Assembly (NCBI GenBank): GCA_934454145.1
Contig: CAKSFT010000001.1
Location: 1-64,000, forward strand
DNA length: 64,000 bases
Direction of reading: 5' to 3'
Source: an uncultured Clostridia bacterium
GTDB lineage: Bacteria > Bacillota > Clostridia > UBA1381
Each line of letters opens with the position of its first letter. Position 1 is the first letter of the stretch. The notes beneath the pieces were generated by a model that did no database searches, was not told the origin of the DNA, and saw only the letters and a list, made by a program, of their open reading frames with translations. Position numbers and translations under genes: made by a program. Positions 15,559-23,177 of the stretch are shown here, in pieces.

Positions 15559-16725
15559 TTAGAAAATTTTTTTCAGTACAGTGGAACAGAAATACCGTAT
15601 GTCGTCCATGGCATGGTCGTTTTGTTTGATTACTCTGTCCTCGTTGGCGGAGATATCCCAGCAGTACAATTCAAATTCACGCAAGGAGTCATGACAGCAG
15701 CTGTTAAAAATCAGTCTGTTTTCCTGCAAATACGTGCTTGTTGTGCGTATGCCGTCAATGACGGAATTGTTTGCTTTTTTCACAGAAAATCTGCCATGTC
15801 TTTTTATCGTCTGGATAAAGCTTGCCGCAGAAGGGTCAATCACAACAGCCGAAATGACATGTCCTTCCGCCAAATCAAGAAGACGGGTGTAATACTCCTC
15901 GTCTGTCATCTGCACAAGCTTCTTTCTGCTGTCATGATAATATTCTCTCACACGTACCGCTTTCTGTCCGTCAACGCACCACAGTCCCATAGACGTTGGA
16001 TTCACAGTGCCGTAATCTATTGATATATAGTATTCTCCCTCCGGATCCTCCAAAAAGGTCTGCACATGCCTTTCCTCCGAAAACATCGGATAGACAAGCC
16101 CTTCCGCCGCGACCCATTTGCCGAGTATATATCTGTCATAATAGACGCTCCCTTCATACTCCTTCTTCAGGTTTTCCACAAATTCCGGGCTGTTGAATGG
16201 ATTGTCATCAATTCTATAGTGCTGTTGAAATATGTCCGCCGGGCTGTCCAAAAATTTTTTAAACCAGTGCCCGGGATTGTCGGGGTTGCATGTCCCGTCA
16301 AAAATTGACGCCGGCTTGTCAAGCCTGGACTTAAGCATAGCAAACACTTGCTCGTTCCATGTCGTCACTTCGTCGCCATAACAATACTCAATCCCGGCTC
16401 CCTGCAGCTTTGATGCCTGCGAAGCCCTGTCCGCGCCAAGCACATAACATTTCTTTCCAAAAAGCTTGATTGTTCCCTCACTTCCGGGCACACCCACCAG
16501 CTCGTCACCCCATATGTTTCTCATGGGGTCAAGGATGTTTCTGCACAGCGTTCCCTTTGTGTTTCCAATCAAGACAATCAGCCCGGCGCCGCGGCATGCA
16601 CGTATCCTTTTCGGTATTACATAATAATCCAAAAAAGTCTTTCCGCTTCTTGTTGCGCCTTGCTTCACATTCCACCTGTGGTTGGCATTGTTCCAAAACT
16701 CCCGCTGTTTTTCACTGAACATCAT
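15559..16725 (-). CDS. terL: Large terminase subunit, PBSX family
   Basis: A 388-residue DNA-packaging motor. The ATPase domain has Walker A GATRSGKT near residue 23 and a Walker B-like YCYGDEVTTWN; the nuclease domain carries acidic residues in YISIDYGTVNP, AVVIDPSAASF and DHAMDDIRYF. All the key acidic sites are present, so the enzyme looks functional. Likeness to PBSX-type terminases is by pattern. Its start overlaps the small subunit stop by 4 bp (ATGA). Confidence 0.9.
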   Translation of the reverse strand: MMFSEKQREFWNNANHRWNVKQGATRSGKTFLDYYVIPKRIRACRGAGLIVLIGNTKGTLCRNILDPMRNIWGDELVGVPGSEGTIKLFGKKCYVLGADRASQASKLQGAGIEYCYGDEVTTWNEQVFAMLKSRLDKPASIFDGTCNPDNPGHWFKKFLDSPADIFQQHYRIDDNPFNSPEFVENLKKEYEGSVYYDRYILGKWVAAEGLVYPMFSEERHVQTFLEDPEGEYYISIDYGTVNPTSMGLWCVDGQKAVRVREYYHDSRKKLVQMTDEEYYTRLLDLAEGHVISAVVIDPSAASFIQTIKRHGRFSVKKANNSVIDGIRTTSTYLQENRLIFNSCCHDSLREFELYCWDISANEDRVIKQNDHAMDDIRYFCSTVLKKIF

Positions 16726-17168
16726 TTTTCCATGTCCTTATCCAAAACATCTAAAATTGCGTCCAGCTTTTCTTCCGATGAATTTTTTTCTGCTTTGGCG
16801 CCCCACATTTCGGGACAACGATATTCCAGCCACGCCTTCGCCGCCGAAACATCAGGTGCCGCCTCTTTGCGGAGTGTTGTCACCTCAGTGCCGTTTGCCT
16901 TTTCCGTTTCCTTTACTTCTGTGTATGTATAGCCGCATGCTTTTTTAAAAAGCGCGTTCTCCACCTCACAGTCGGTCATCTGCCGCGAAAGTTCCGCCTC
17001 CTCTACAGCGGTTTTTCCGCCCATCAGCCTGCTCAGCACAGCCGCCGAAACGCCCAGCTCTTTTGCCACCGCTTTTCTGTCTTTTCCGCACCGAAAATAA
17101 TATTCTGCCAATTTTTTCATAATAGCTTTGTTCTTTATACTTCCATCCCCTTGTTGCCTCATGCACAT
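16722..17168 (-). CDS. terS: Small terminase subunit
   Basis: A 148-residue protein with a helix-turn-helix near residues 25-55 (RKAVAKELGVSAAVLSRLMG) and a later VENALFKKACGYTYTEVKET segment that is common in small terminases of Firmicutes phages. It ends in an acidic tail that would meet the large subunit. It recognises packaging DNA. The start at ATG 17168 has no clear Shine-Dalgarno; an ATG two codons on has none either, so the start is uncertain. It is the first gene of the operon, about 100 bp after the promoter. Confidence 0.82.
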   Translation of the reverse strand: MCMRQQGDGSIKNKAIMKKLAEYYFRCGKDRKAVAKELGVSAAVLSRLMGGKTAVEEAELSRQMTDCEVENALFKKACGYTYTEVKETEKANGTEVTTLRKEAAPDVSAAKAWLEYRCPEMWGAKAEKNSSEEKLDAILDVLDKDMEK

Positions 17169-17175
17169 CTTTTTA

Positions 17176-17191
17176 GTGCAATATGTTGCAC
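17176..17191. promoter_or_regulatory. Palindrome in the phage operon leader
   Basis: GTGCAATATGTTGCAC has perfect 6-bp arms (GTGCAA/TTGCAC) and lies just before the small terminase start. A second perfect palindrome, GTTGCGCAAC, lies at 17305-17314, just upstream of the -35. They share the TTGC/GCAA core, so one dimeric regulator might bind both. Function unknown. Confidence 0.4.
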
Positions 17192-17271
17192 AATGCTATA
17201 CATGATTAAAAAAATATATATTATAAAATATTTATTGCATTTGTAACGGCCGTATCTCTAAATGCACCCCC

Positions 17272-17300
17272 ATTATACCACACATATGTTCGTGTGTCAA
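17272..17300 (-). promoter_or_regulatory. Consensus promoter with LexA-like box in the spacer
   Basis: On the minus strand the sequence reads TTGACA, 17 bp, TATAAT: both hexamers match the housekeeping consensus exactly. Inside the spacer is CGAACATATGTGTG (17279-17292), which agrees at 12 of 14 positions with the Gram-positive LexA/DinR palindrome CGAACATATGTTCG. LexA bound there would block RNA polymerase, so the phage structural operon should be off until DNA damage. The match is seen; SOS control is inferred. Confidence 0.75.
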
Positions 17301-17329
17301 TAGCGTTGCGCAACTTTTAACTTGATATA

Positions 17330-17394
17330 TAAAATAAAATCGCTTTATGTGCTTTTTGTTGTAAAAGTTGCATAAAGCGATTTTATTATTTTTA
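17330..17394. terminator. Hairpin terminator after rubrerythrin
   Basis: Arms AAAATAAAATCGCTTTATG and CATAAAGCGATTTTATTATTT enclose about 20 nt. The T-rich side follows the rubrerythrin stop on the minus strand. It also separates that gene from the phage promoter. Confidence 0.75.
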
Positions 17395-18000
17395 AAGCAT
17401 AATAATTTTTTCGTTTGTATAAGGAATCATACTTTGTCTTATAAAATATCCCCGTGCATGTTTGCATACAGGGCAAACCTCCGGTGCCTCGTCCGCATAG
17501 TGAATGTGACCGCAATTTGTGCAAAACCAACCAATCTTCATTTCATCTTTAAAGAGTTTGTCCTCCTCCACCCATTTCAAAAGTTCTCCAAATCTGTCAC
17601 CGTGAATCTTTTCAATTTTTGCAATGTCTGTAAACGATGCCGCCGCTTTCGGAAAGCCTTCCTCCACAGCGGCCTTTGCAAAGCTCGGATAAACCGATTC
17701 GTATTCGCTGTACTCGTCATGCTGTGCTGCTCTCAATATGTCAGCCATGTTGTCAAAGACCTCTACAGGATACCCTCCCTCGATGTTGATGTTCTTTCCT
17801 GACATCTCTTTCATGTGTCCCCAAAAAACCTGTGCATGCGCCCTTTCCTGGTCTGCGGTAAACAAAAACATATCCGCCAATGCATACAATCCGTGCTCTC
17901 TTGCAAATTCAGCCGCAAATGTATACCTGTTTCTTGCCTGACTTTCCCCTGCAAATGCACGCATAAGATTGTCCTTTGTTTTGCTGTTCAAAAAATCCAT
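17392..18000 (-). CDS. rbr: Rubrerythrin
   Basis: A 202-residue non-haem di-iron peroxidase that reduces H2O2 in anaerobes. The ferritin-like four-helix domain (1-155) has the metal-binding Glu/His motifs in AFAGESQARNRY, TADQERAHAQVF, AAVEEGFPKAAASF and IAKIEKIHGDRF. The rubredoxin-like domain at the C-terminus binds one iron through CTNCGH and CPVCKH. GAGAGGGAGAG precedes the start. It stands alone between two terminators, so it is probably a single-gene unit. It is strong evidence for an anaerobic, oxygen-exposed life. Confidence 0.95.
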   Translation of the reverse strand: MDFLNSKTKDNLMRAFAGESQARNRYTFAAEFAREHGLYALADMFLFTADQERAHAQVFWGHMKEMSGKNINIEGGYPVEVFDNMADILRAAQHDEYSEYESVYPSFAKAAVEEGFPKAAASFTDIAKIEKIHGDRFGELLKWVEEDKLFKDEMKIGWFCTNCGHIHYADEAPEVCPVCKHARGYFIRQSMIPYTNEKIIML

Positions 18001-18140
18001 ATATGCTCTCCCTCTCTAAAAAATCATCAACAACTGCGAAATAAATAATTCCAATTGCCTTTTCTTATTATTCCTATGTCCTTACAGATTATTCAAACAA
18101 ATAATTGTTTTCCAACAGAATTTATTCTCCCCAAAAACAA

Positions 18141-18182
18141 AAAGGTGCTGTAAAAAATCAATTGATTTTTTACAGCACCTTT
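18141..18182. terminator. Perfect-palindrome bidirectional terminator
   Basis: AAAGGTGCTGTAAAAAATCA is followed by its exact reverse complement, centred on AATT. It lies 8 bp after the L,D-transpeptidase stop and serves that minus-strand gene. Its build resembles the palindrome at 20680-20719. Confidence 0.88.
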
Positions 18183-18189
18183 CTTATTC

Positions 18190-19437
18190 TCAGCCTGTTA
18201 TGTGTATCGTTGTACGCAGCGGTACATAATAGAACATCCATGCTATGTCATCGGGTCTTAAACGGATACAGCCGTGCGACAGCCTTATGCCCACCCTGTT
18301 GTCCATCGGCGTCCCGTTTGGATAAAGCAGTGTGGAATGTATTGCATATCCGCCGTTAAATCTCATCACCGGTCCGACATAATATGTGCCGTAGTCCCAT
18401 TTTGTCTGTGCCTGATAATATCTATATGTTCCTTCACATGTCGGTGTTCTCGGCGCTCCGATTCCGCATGTAAAAGTCTTTATTTCGTTCCAATTTCCCT
18501 TGCTCCCCATATATACATGCACCTTGTATTCACTTTTAGAAATCCATACCAAATAATCCGTTTCACTCCCAAGACCGCTTGAGTTTACATACCCGTTGTT
18601 CGGTGCAGCAACCGCGGGCGCGGCAGTGGCTATATAAAGTGTTGGTTTTTCACCCGTCTGCTCCATCAAAAAAGTCAAATTATATGCCGTGCCGAACAGC
18701 GCAATCGGCACAAATTGTACACCCCCAATATTCTGCGCCGCAGTGTCCGGTATATATTGCACTCTCCCGGTGTTCCGCTTTTCCACAAAAAACGCATTGC
18801 TGTTTGCGTCATAAGAAACCACAGCCACGGGGGACGATGCCGTGTATACCCCATTTTGATATGTATATGTCAGCTCCAGTGCCTCCGCCATTTCCTTCAT
18901 CGGGACAATAACATGCTCACCGATATTTCTCGCGGTCTGTGGGAAATCAACAGTTTTTCCGTTCAATACCACATTCAGGGCATTATGAAATGACGGGATA
19001 TATTCAACAGTCAATTGGTTCTGCGTTTCCTGTCCGTTTTCCAAAGAAAACGCCGGCATAACCGTTGTGCCGTCCTGCCTTTCCCCGTTCACAAAAATCG
19101 CCTCAAGCCCGGAAACAGGCGTAATCGTAAAAACTTTTCCTTCCGTATACGCGTCCACAAAAAATGTTACTTCCTGTGACGGCTTGCTGTTTCCGATGTC
19201 AACAATCTTGGTATAGCTCTTCTCTCCGTCCGAAATTTCAAACACAGCCTGTCCGTCTGCCGAATGGCAAAATCCGCTTTTCAAGGCAAGCGTCATCTTC
19301 ACCGAATCATGCAGCGCATGACTCTCAGCCTGTGCCGCACTTTCCGCGGTCTCTGCCGCAGAGCCTTCCTCCGCCCAAACCGGCAGACTCTGTGCCGCAA
19401 TCATCGCCGAAACCAACAAAACAAATATCTTCTTCAT
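18190..19437 (-). CDS. Secreted L,D-transpeptidase (YkuD)
   Basis: A 415-residue exported enzyme. Residues 1-22 are a signal peptide (MKKIFVLLVSAMIAAQSLPV). Residues about 125-265 contain a copper-amine-oxidase-N-like stalk (FHNALNVVLNGKTVDFPQTA, VIVPMKEMAEALELTYTYQN). The C-terminal YkuD domain has the catalytic His in YAIHSTLLYPNG and the Cys in IRLSHGCIRLRPDD. Such enzymes make 3-3 cross-links in peptidoglycan or attach proteins to it, acting outside the membrane. Two proline/alanine-rich linkers separate the domains. The gene is monocistronic, with a terminator downstream and a divergent neighbour upstream. Confidence 0.92.
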   Translation of the reverse strand: MKKIFVLLVSAMIAAQSLPVWAEEGSAAETAESAAQAESHALHDSVKMTLALKSGFCHSADGQAVFEISDGEKSYTKIVDIGNSKPSQEVTFFVDAYTEGKVFTITPVSGLEAIFVNGERQDGTTVMPAFSLENGQETQNQLTVEYIPSFHNALNVVLNGKTVDFPQTARNIGEHVIVPMKEMAEALELTYTYQNGVYTASSPVAVVSYDANSNAFFVEKRNTGRVQYIPDTAAQNIGGVQFVPIALFGTAYNLTFLMEQTGEKPTLYIATAAPAVAAPNNGYVNSSGLGSETDYLVWISKSEYKVHVYMGSKGNWNEIKTFTCGIGAPRTPTCEGTYRYYQAQTKWDYGTYYVGPVMRFNGGYAIHSTLLYPNGTPMDNRVGIRLSHGCIRLRPDDIAWMFYYVPLRTTIHITG

Positions 19438-19588
19438 GTGTGTCCCCCGCTATCATTATGTAATAAATCTAATATATCAAATTTATATGAAAATGTCAAT
19501 AAAAATATACCTTTACAGAAAAAATATTACTAAAAAAAGTACCGTTATATCAGATGTTTTCAAGTTTTTGTAAATATGGCACAAAATA
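19438..19588. other. Divergent intergenic region
   Basis: AT-rich stretch upstream of both the L,D-transpeptidase (minus) and the SH3b protein (plus). The start of the L,D-transpeptidase is preceded by GGGGGA. No clear promoter for it could be fixed, although the region must hold one. Confidence 0.4.
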
Positions 19589-19617
19589 TTGACTTTTTTG
19601 CCGAAATATTGTATAAT
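19589..19617 (+). promoter_or_regulatory. Promoter of the SH3b protein gene, with structured leader
   Basis: TTGACT, 17 bp, TATAAT. A start near 19624 would give a leader of about 118 nt before ATG 19742. The leader contains two hairpins: TGCGGAAATTCCGCA, and CCCGCAGA (19682) pairing with TCTGCGGG (19713), which ends just before the AGAAAGG Shine-Dalgarno. A leader with a hairpin next to the ribosome site suggests control of translation. Confidence 0.65.
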
Positions 19618-19741
19618 TGTGTATTATAACAGAAAAATATCAGCAAACAAATGCGGAAATTCCGCACACTGCCCTGTCAGTCCCGCAGATAAGGTGCAGC
19701 AATTTTTATTATTCTGCGGGCAGAAAGGTTTTGGGAATTAT

Positions 19742-20674
19742 ATGAAACAAAAAAGAAGATCCAAGAAAACGTTTGGTACGTTATACACTGTTTTGGTCAC
19801 ATTGCTGTTCGCGGCAATCATAGTTGTCGTACTCTACGCATGGCGCACACTCGGGTTGTCCGCACACTCTGTGTCCTATTCGTCAACTGAAAGCGATGTT
19901 GTCGGCACCTTGCCCGAAAAGCGCGATTTTGAAGCCGGTGACGAGGTTGTTGTGCGCGCAGGCTCATTCACACGAAAAGATTATACCTTTGCCGGCTGGA
20001 AAGATGTCAACGGTGCCATTGCAAACAACACCGGCACATTGGAAAACGGCGCAGTGTTCATCATGCCCGACAGCGATGTTGTTCTGGAGCCGATTTGGGA
20101 AGCGGCAGAGCCCGCGCCGACAGAGGAAACAACCACAACAAAAGATTCAAAAAGCAATGTTTCCGTTTACACAAAAAAAGAAGGCAAGGATTATATAAAC
20201 ATTCGCAGTACATATGGTTATGACGGCAAAGTTGTGACCAAGGTTTCCGACTCCGACACAAAAATCGAATATTCCGGCAAATCGGAAAGCATATATGATG
20301 ATGATGACAAAAAAACATATACATGGTATTATGTCAATATCCCGTCCAAAGAAAAAGAAGGCTGGGTAAGGAGCGATATGCTTTCCGAAACCTCATCTTC
20401 TTCCTCTGCATCTTCGTCGTCGTCAAATTCAAGCGACGAAACATATGTAAAATCGCAAAAATACGATTCTGTTTCATTATATCAGAGTGCCGACGCAAAC
20501 TCCGAAACAGTGTCCACAATTGACAACGAAGAAACCGCACTCATCTTCACAGGGAAAACCAAGGATGCAGAAAACAGCAGCGGCAACACTGTTACATGGT
20601 ATTTTGTCAAAGACAGCAGCACCGGCAAATCGGGCTGGATAGAAAAAAGCAAAATTCAACATGTTTCACAATAA
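19742..20674 (+). CDS. Membrane-anchored envelope protein with InlB-B-like and two SH3b domains
   Basis: A 310-residue protein. An N-terminal basic stretch and one membrane helix (TLYTVLVTLLFAAIIVVVLY) anchor it facing outward. Residues about 52-125 resemble a Listeria-Bacteroides (InlB B / Flg_new) repeat: FEAGDEVVVRAGSFTRKDYT followed by FAGWKDVNG. A threonine-rich linker leads to two SH3b domains (YINIRSTYGY...WYYVNIPSKEKEGWVRSDM and the final WYFVKDSSTGKSGWIEKS), separated by a serine run. SH3b domains bind cell-wall peptides. The role is probably wall interaction or adhesion. ATG 19742 is chosen at the start of the basic cap; the open frame upstream lies within the promoter and leader. 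Confidence 0.8.
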   Translation: MKQKRRSKKTFGTLYTVLVTLLFAAIIVVVLYAWRTLGLSAHSVSYSSTESDVVGTLPEKRDFEAGDEVVVRAGSFTRKDYTFAGWKDVNGAIANNTGTLENGAVFIMPDSDVVLEPIWEAAEPAPTEETTTTKDSKSNVSVYTKKEGKDYINIRSTYGYDGKVVTKVSDSDTKIEYSGKSESIYDDDDKKTYTWYYVNIPSKEKEGWVRSDMLSETSSSSSASSSSSNSSDETYVKSQKYDSVSLYQSADANSETVSTIDNEETALIFTGKTKDAENSSGNTVTWYFVKDSSTGKSGWIEKSKIQHVSQ

Positions 20675-20679
20675 ATTAG

Positions 20680-20719
20680 AAGGCTGTTTAAAAAGTCAAT
20701 TGACTTTTTAAACAGCCTT
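20680..20719. terminator. Perfect-palindrome bidirectional terminator
   Basis: AAGGCTGTTTAAAAAGTCAA followed by its exact reverse complement, centred on AATT. It lies between the convergent SH3b gene and cinA and can serve both. Confidence 0.88.
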
Positions 20720-20734
20720 AGCTTTTTGGCATTT

Positions 20735-21949
20735 TTAGTTAATCAAAAGCTTTCTCACCTCGTCAAATCCGTGCAGACATGCCACATAGCGTATCTTGTC
20801 ACGGTTTCCGTTCAATCTCAGCTTTTTCACAAAAACCTTCTCTTTGGCGGCAATCCCCATATACACCAATCCAACATCATCGCCCTGCGGCCCTGCAAAA
20901 CCTGTAAAAGAAACACCGATGTCCGCGCCCGATGCTTTCATCGCGCCCTCTGCCATTTCTCTTGCGGTTTCCTCGCTCACAACAGTGTATTTTTTTATTG
21001 TTTCGGGTTTCACCCCGACAAGCTTTATTTTCGCCTCCGGTGCATATGTGACATAGCTTTCTCCCAAAACAGCAGATGCACCCGAAACATCGGTTATCAT
21101 TTTTGCAAAACTTCCTCCTGTACAGCTTTCCGCCGCCGATATGGTAAAACCGTTTTTGATTAGCAGTCCCACAGTCGTCTCCGGGAGCGTCGCACCCTCA
21201 CAGCTGTATACAACATCGCCCAGACGCCGTTTTATTTCTTCGGTCACGCTGTCCGTTATTTTTTCCGCCTCTCCCGCATCGGCGGTCTTTACGGCAATCC
21301 TCAGCCTCACTTCTCCCGTCAGGGCATACGGTGCGACAGTCACTTTTCCGCCCTTTGAAATCAAATCGTCCAAAAGCTCTGCCGCCCTTGATTCTCCCAT
21401 GCCAAACACCTTGATGTTGCGTTCATAAATTTTTTCATTGCCCATGATATAACTTTTCACGCTTTTTTCAAACATTTCACGCATTTCCGAAGGCGGTCCC
21501 GGCAGAATAACCGCCGTCTTGCCGTCCTTTTCCATGATGCACCCCGGTGCCGTGCCGCATGTGTTTTCCAACACAATACTGCCCTTCGGCATCATTGCCT
21601 GTTTTCTGTTTGACTCGGACATTTCCCGTCCGCTTTTTTGGAAATACCTTTTTATTGCTTCATAAGACGGTGCATGGAATTCCATTTCAAATCCCAAAGC
21701 CTCCGCCGCAACTTCTTTTGTGATATCGTCCTGCGTCGGCCCCAGTCCCCCTGTCGCAATGAGGACATCTGCGCGTGACAGTGCAGTTTTCACAGCCTCC
21801 ATGAGCCTTTCGGGGTTGTCCCCCACCGTTGTCTGATAATACACATCAGCCCCGATTGCCGAAAGCTGCTGTGAAAGATATTGTGCATTCGTGTTTAATA
21901 TTTCACCCAACAACAGTTCTGTCCCGACAGACAACAATTCTACATTCAC
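20735..21949 (-). CDS. cinA: CinA, nicotinamide-nucleotide amidohydrolase family
   Basis: A 404-residue two-domain protein. The N-terminal MoCF-like/COG1058 domain (SVGTELLLGEILNTNAQYL, ATGGLGPTQDDITKEV) has ADP-ribose pyrophosphatase activity in relatives. The C-terminal CinA domain (SAAESCTGGSFAKMITDVSG, VSFTGFAGPQGDD) deamidates NMN to NaMN. Together they recycle pyridine nucleotide; the older competence link comes from its companion recA in other species. recA does not follow here. It starts with GTG; GGAAGGAA lies 12 bp upstream. The gene is last in a nifS-thiI-cinA string. Confidence 0.93.
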   Translation of the reverse strand: MNVELLSVGTELLLGEILNTNAQYLSQQLSAIGADVYYQTTVGDNPERLMEAVKTALSRADVLIATGGLGPTQDDITKEVAAEALGFEMEFHAPSYEAIKRYFQKSGREMSESNRKQAMMPKGSIVLENTCGTAPGCIMEKDGKTAVILPGPPSEMREMFEKSVKSYIMGNEKIYERNIKVFGMGESRAAELLDDLISKGGKVTVAPYALTGEVRLRIAVKTADAGEAEKITDSVTEEIKRRLGDVVYSCEGATLPETTVGLLIKNGFTISAAESCTGGSFAKMITDVSGASAVLGESYVTYAPEAKIKLVGVKPETIKKYTVVSEETAREMAEGAMKASGADIGVSFTGFAGPQGDDVGLVYMGIAAKEKVFVKKLRLNGNRDKIRYVACLHGFDEVRKLLIN

Positions 21950-21968
21950 GATTTATACATTCCTTCCT

Positions 21969-23162
21969 TTATTCTTCTTTTATTCCGCGCGGATATATGA
22001 CAACCTTTTCCACACCCGACAAAGCCTTTTCAATCAGCTCGTCAACTGCAAGTCTGCTTTCCGATTTTTCAATTGAAGAAAGCTTTGGGTTGGTTGTCGG
22101 GTGCGCCGGTGTAAACACTGTACAGCAATCCTCATATGGCAAAATCGAAGTTTCAAAAGTACCGATTTTGTACGCACGTTCTATAATTTCATTTTTATCC
22201 ATACCGATAAGCGGACGCAAAACCGGCATGTCCACAACACTGTTCGTGACGTTCAGCGCCGCAATTGTCTGACTTGCCACCTGCCCCACGCTTTCTCCCG
22301 TTATCAATGCGCAAGAATGATTTTTCACAGCGATTTTTTCTGCAATCTTCATCATAAATCTGCGCATAAGCAGTGTCATGTGTTCCTCCGGCGTCTTGTC
22401 CCTTATCTCCAGTTGAATTTCCGTAAACGGAACAATATACAAATTTATTCTGGAGGTATATTGCGCCAAAATCCCCGCCAATTCCATGACCTTTTCTTTC
22501 GCACGCTCGCTTGTATACGGGAAACTGAAAAAGTTTACCGCATCAATTTCAACACCGCGCTTGGCAATCATGTGCCCCGCCACAGGGCTGTCTATGCCGC
22601 CCGACAAAAGCAGCGTCGCCTTGCTTCCCGTGCCAATCGGCATGCCGCCCTGTCCCGGCTGTTTTCGGTCGCTCGAGTATACATATGCCGCAAAATCGCG
22701 CACCTCCACTTTGACAACAATGTCAGGGTTGTGCACATCGACAATCAGCCCCGGGCATGCGTCATGCAAAAATCCGCCCACGTCCATGGAAATTTCCACA
22801 GATGTCATGGGAAAGCTTTTGTCAGAGCGCTTTGCCTCCACCTTAAACTTGACCCCTTCTTTCAGCGCATAACCGCAATATTCGTATGCCGCGCGGCGGA
22901 TTTTTTCTATATCCTTTTCCACAACCCCCGCTCTGGTCACCGATACAATGCCAAATACTTTCAAAAGTCTTTCGCAAATCAAATCTATATTTTCCTCATT
23001 CTGCGGTTCTATATACACAGTCGCCTGCATGACGGTTATCTTTACATCATCAATGTTTTTCACCGCGTCGCGTATATTTTTCACCAATACATGCTCAAAC
23101 CTTGGTCTGTTTGCCCCTTTCAATATTATTTCCCCATATTTCACAAGTATGATTTCTTTCAT
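21969..23162 (-). CDS. thiI: tRNA 4-thiouridine synthase ThiI
   Basis: A 397-residue enzyme that adenylates U8 of tRNA for sulfur insertion. A ferredoxin-like and THUMP region (1-165: MKEIILVKYGEIILKGANRP, ADAKRSD-type strands) binds tRNA. The PP-loop ATPase domain has LLLSGGIDSPVAGHMIAKRG. It ends without the rhodanese domain found in enterobacterial ThiI, as is normal in Bacillota, where a dedicated cysteine desulfurase supplies the sulfur. That enzyme is encoded 15 bp upstream. Confidence 0.95.
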   Translation of the reverse strand: MKEIILVKYGEIILKGANRPRFEHVLVKNIRDAVKNIDDVKITVMQATVYIEPQNEENIDLICERLLKVFGIVSVTRAGVVEKDIEKIRRAAYEYCGYALKEGVKFKVEAKRSDKSFPMTSVEISMDVGGFLHDACPGLIVDVHNPDIVVKVEVRDFAAYVYSSDRKQPGQGGMPIGTGSKATLLLSGGIDSPVAGHMIAKRGVEIDAVNFFSFPYTSERAKEKVMELAGILAQYTSRINLYIVPFTEIQLEIRDKTPEEHMTLLMRRFMMKIAEKIAVKNHSCALITGESVGQVASQTIAALNVTNSVVDMPVLRPLIGMDKNEIIERAYKIGTFETSILPYEDCCTVFTPAHPTTNPKLSSIEKSESRLAVDELIEKALSGVEKVVIYPRGIKEE

Positions 23163-23177
23163 TATAATCTCCCGTTT

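Noticed and set aside
5032..17168. Complete temperate prophage
   Set aside because: No integrase, repressor, excisionase, replication or att repeats were seen at either side; only structural and lysis genes are present.
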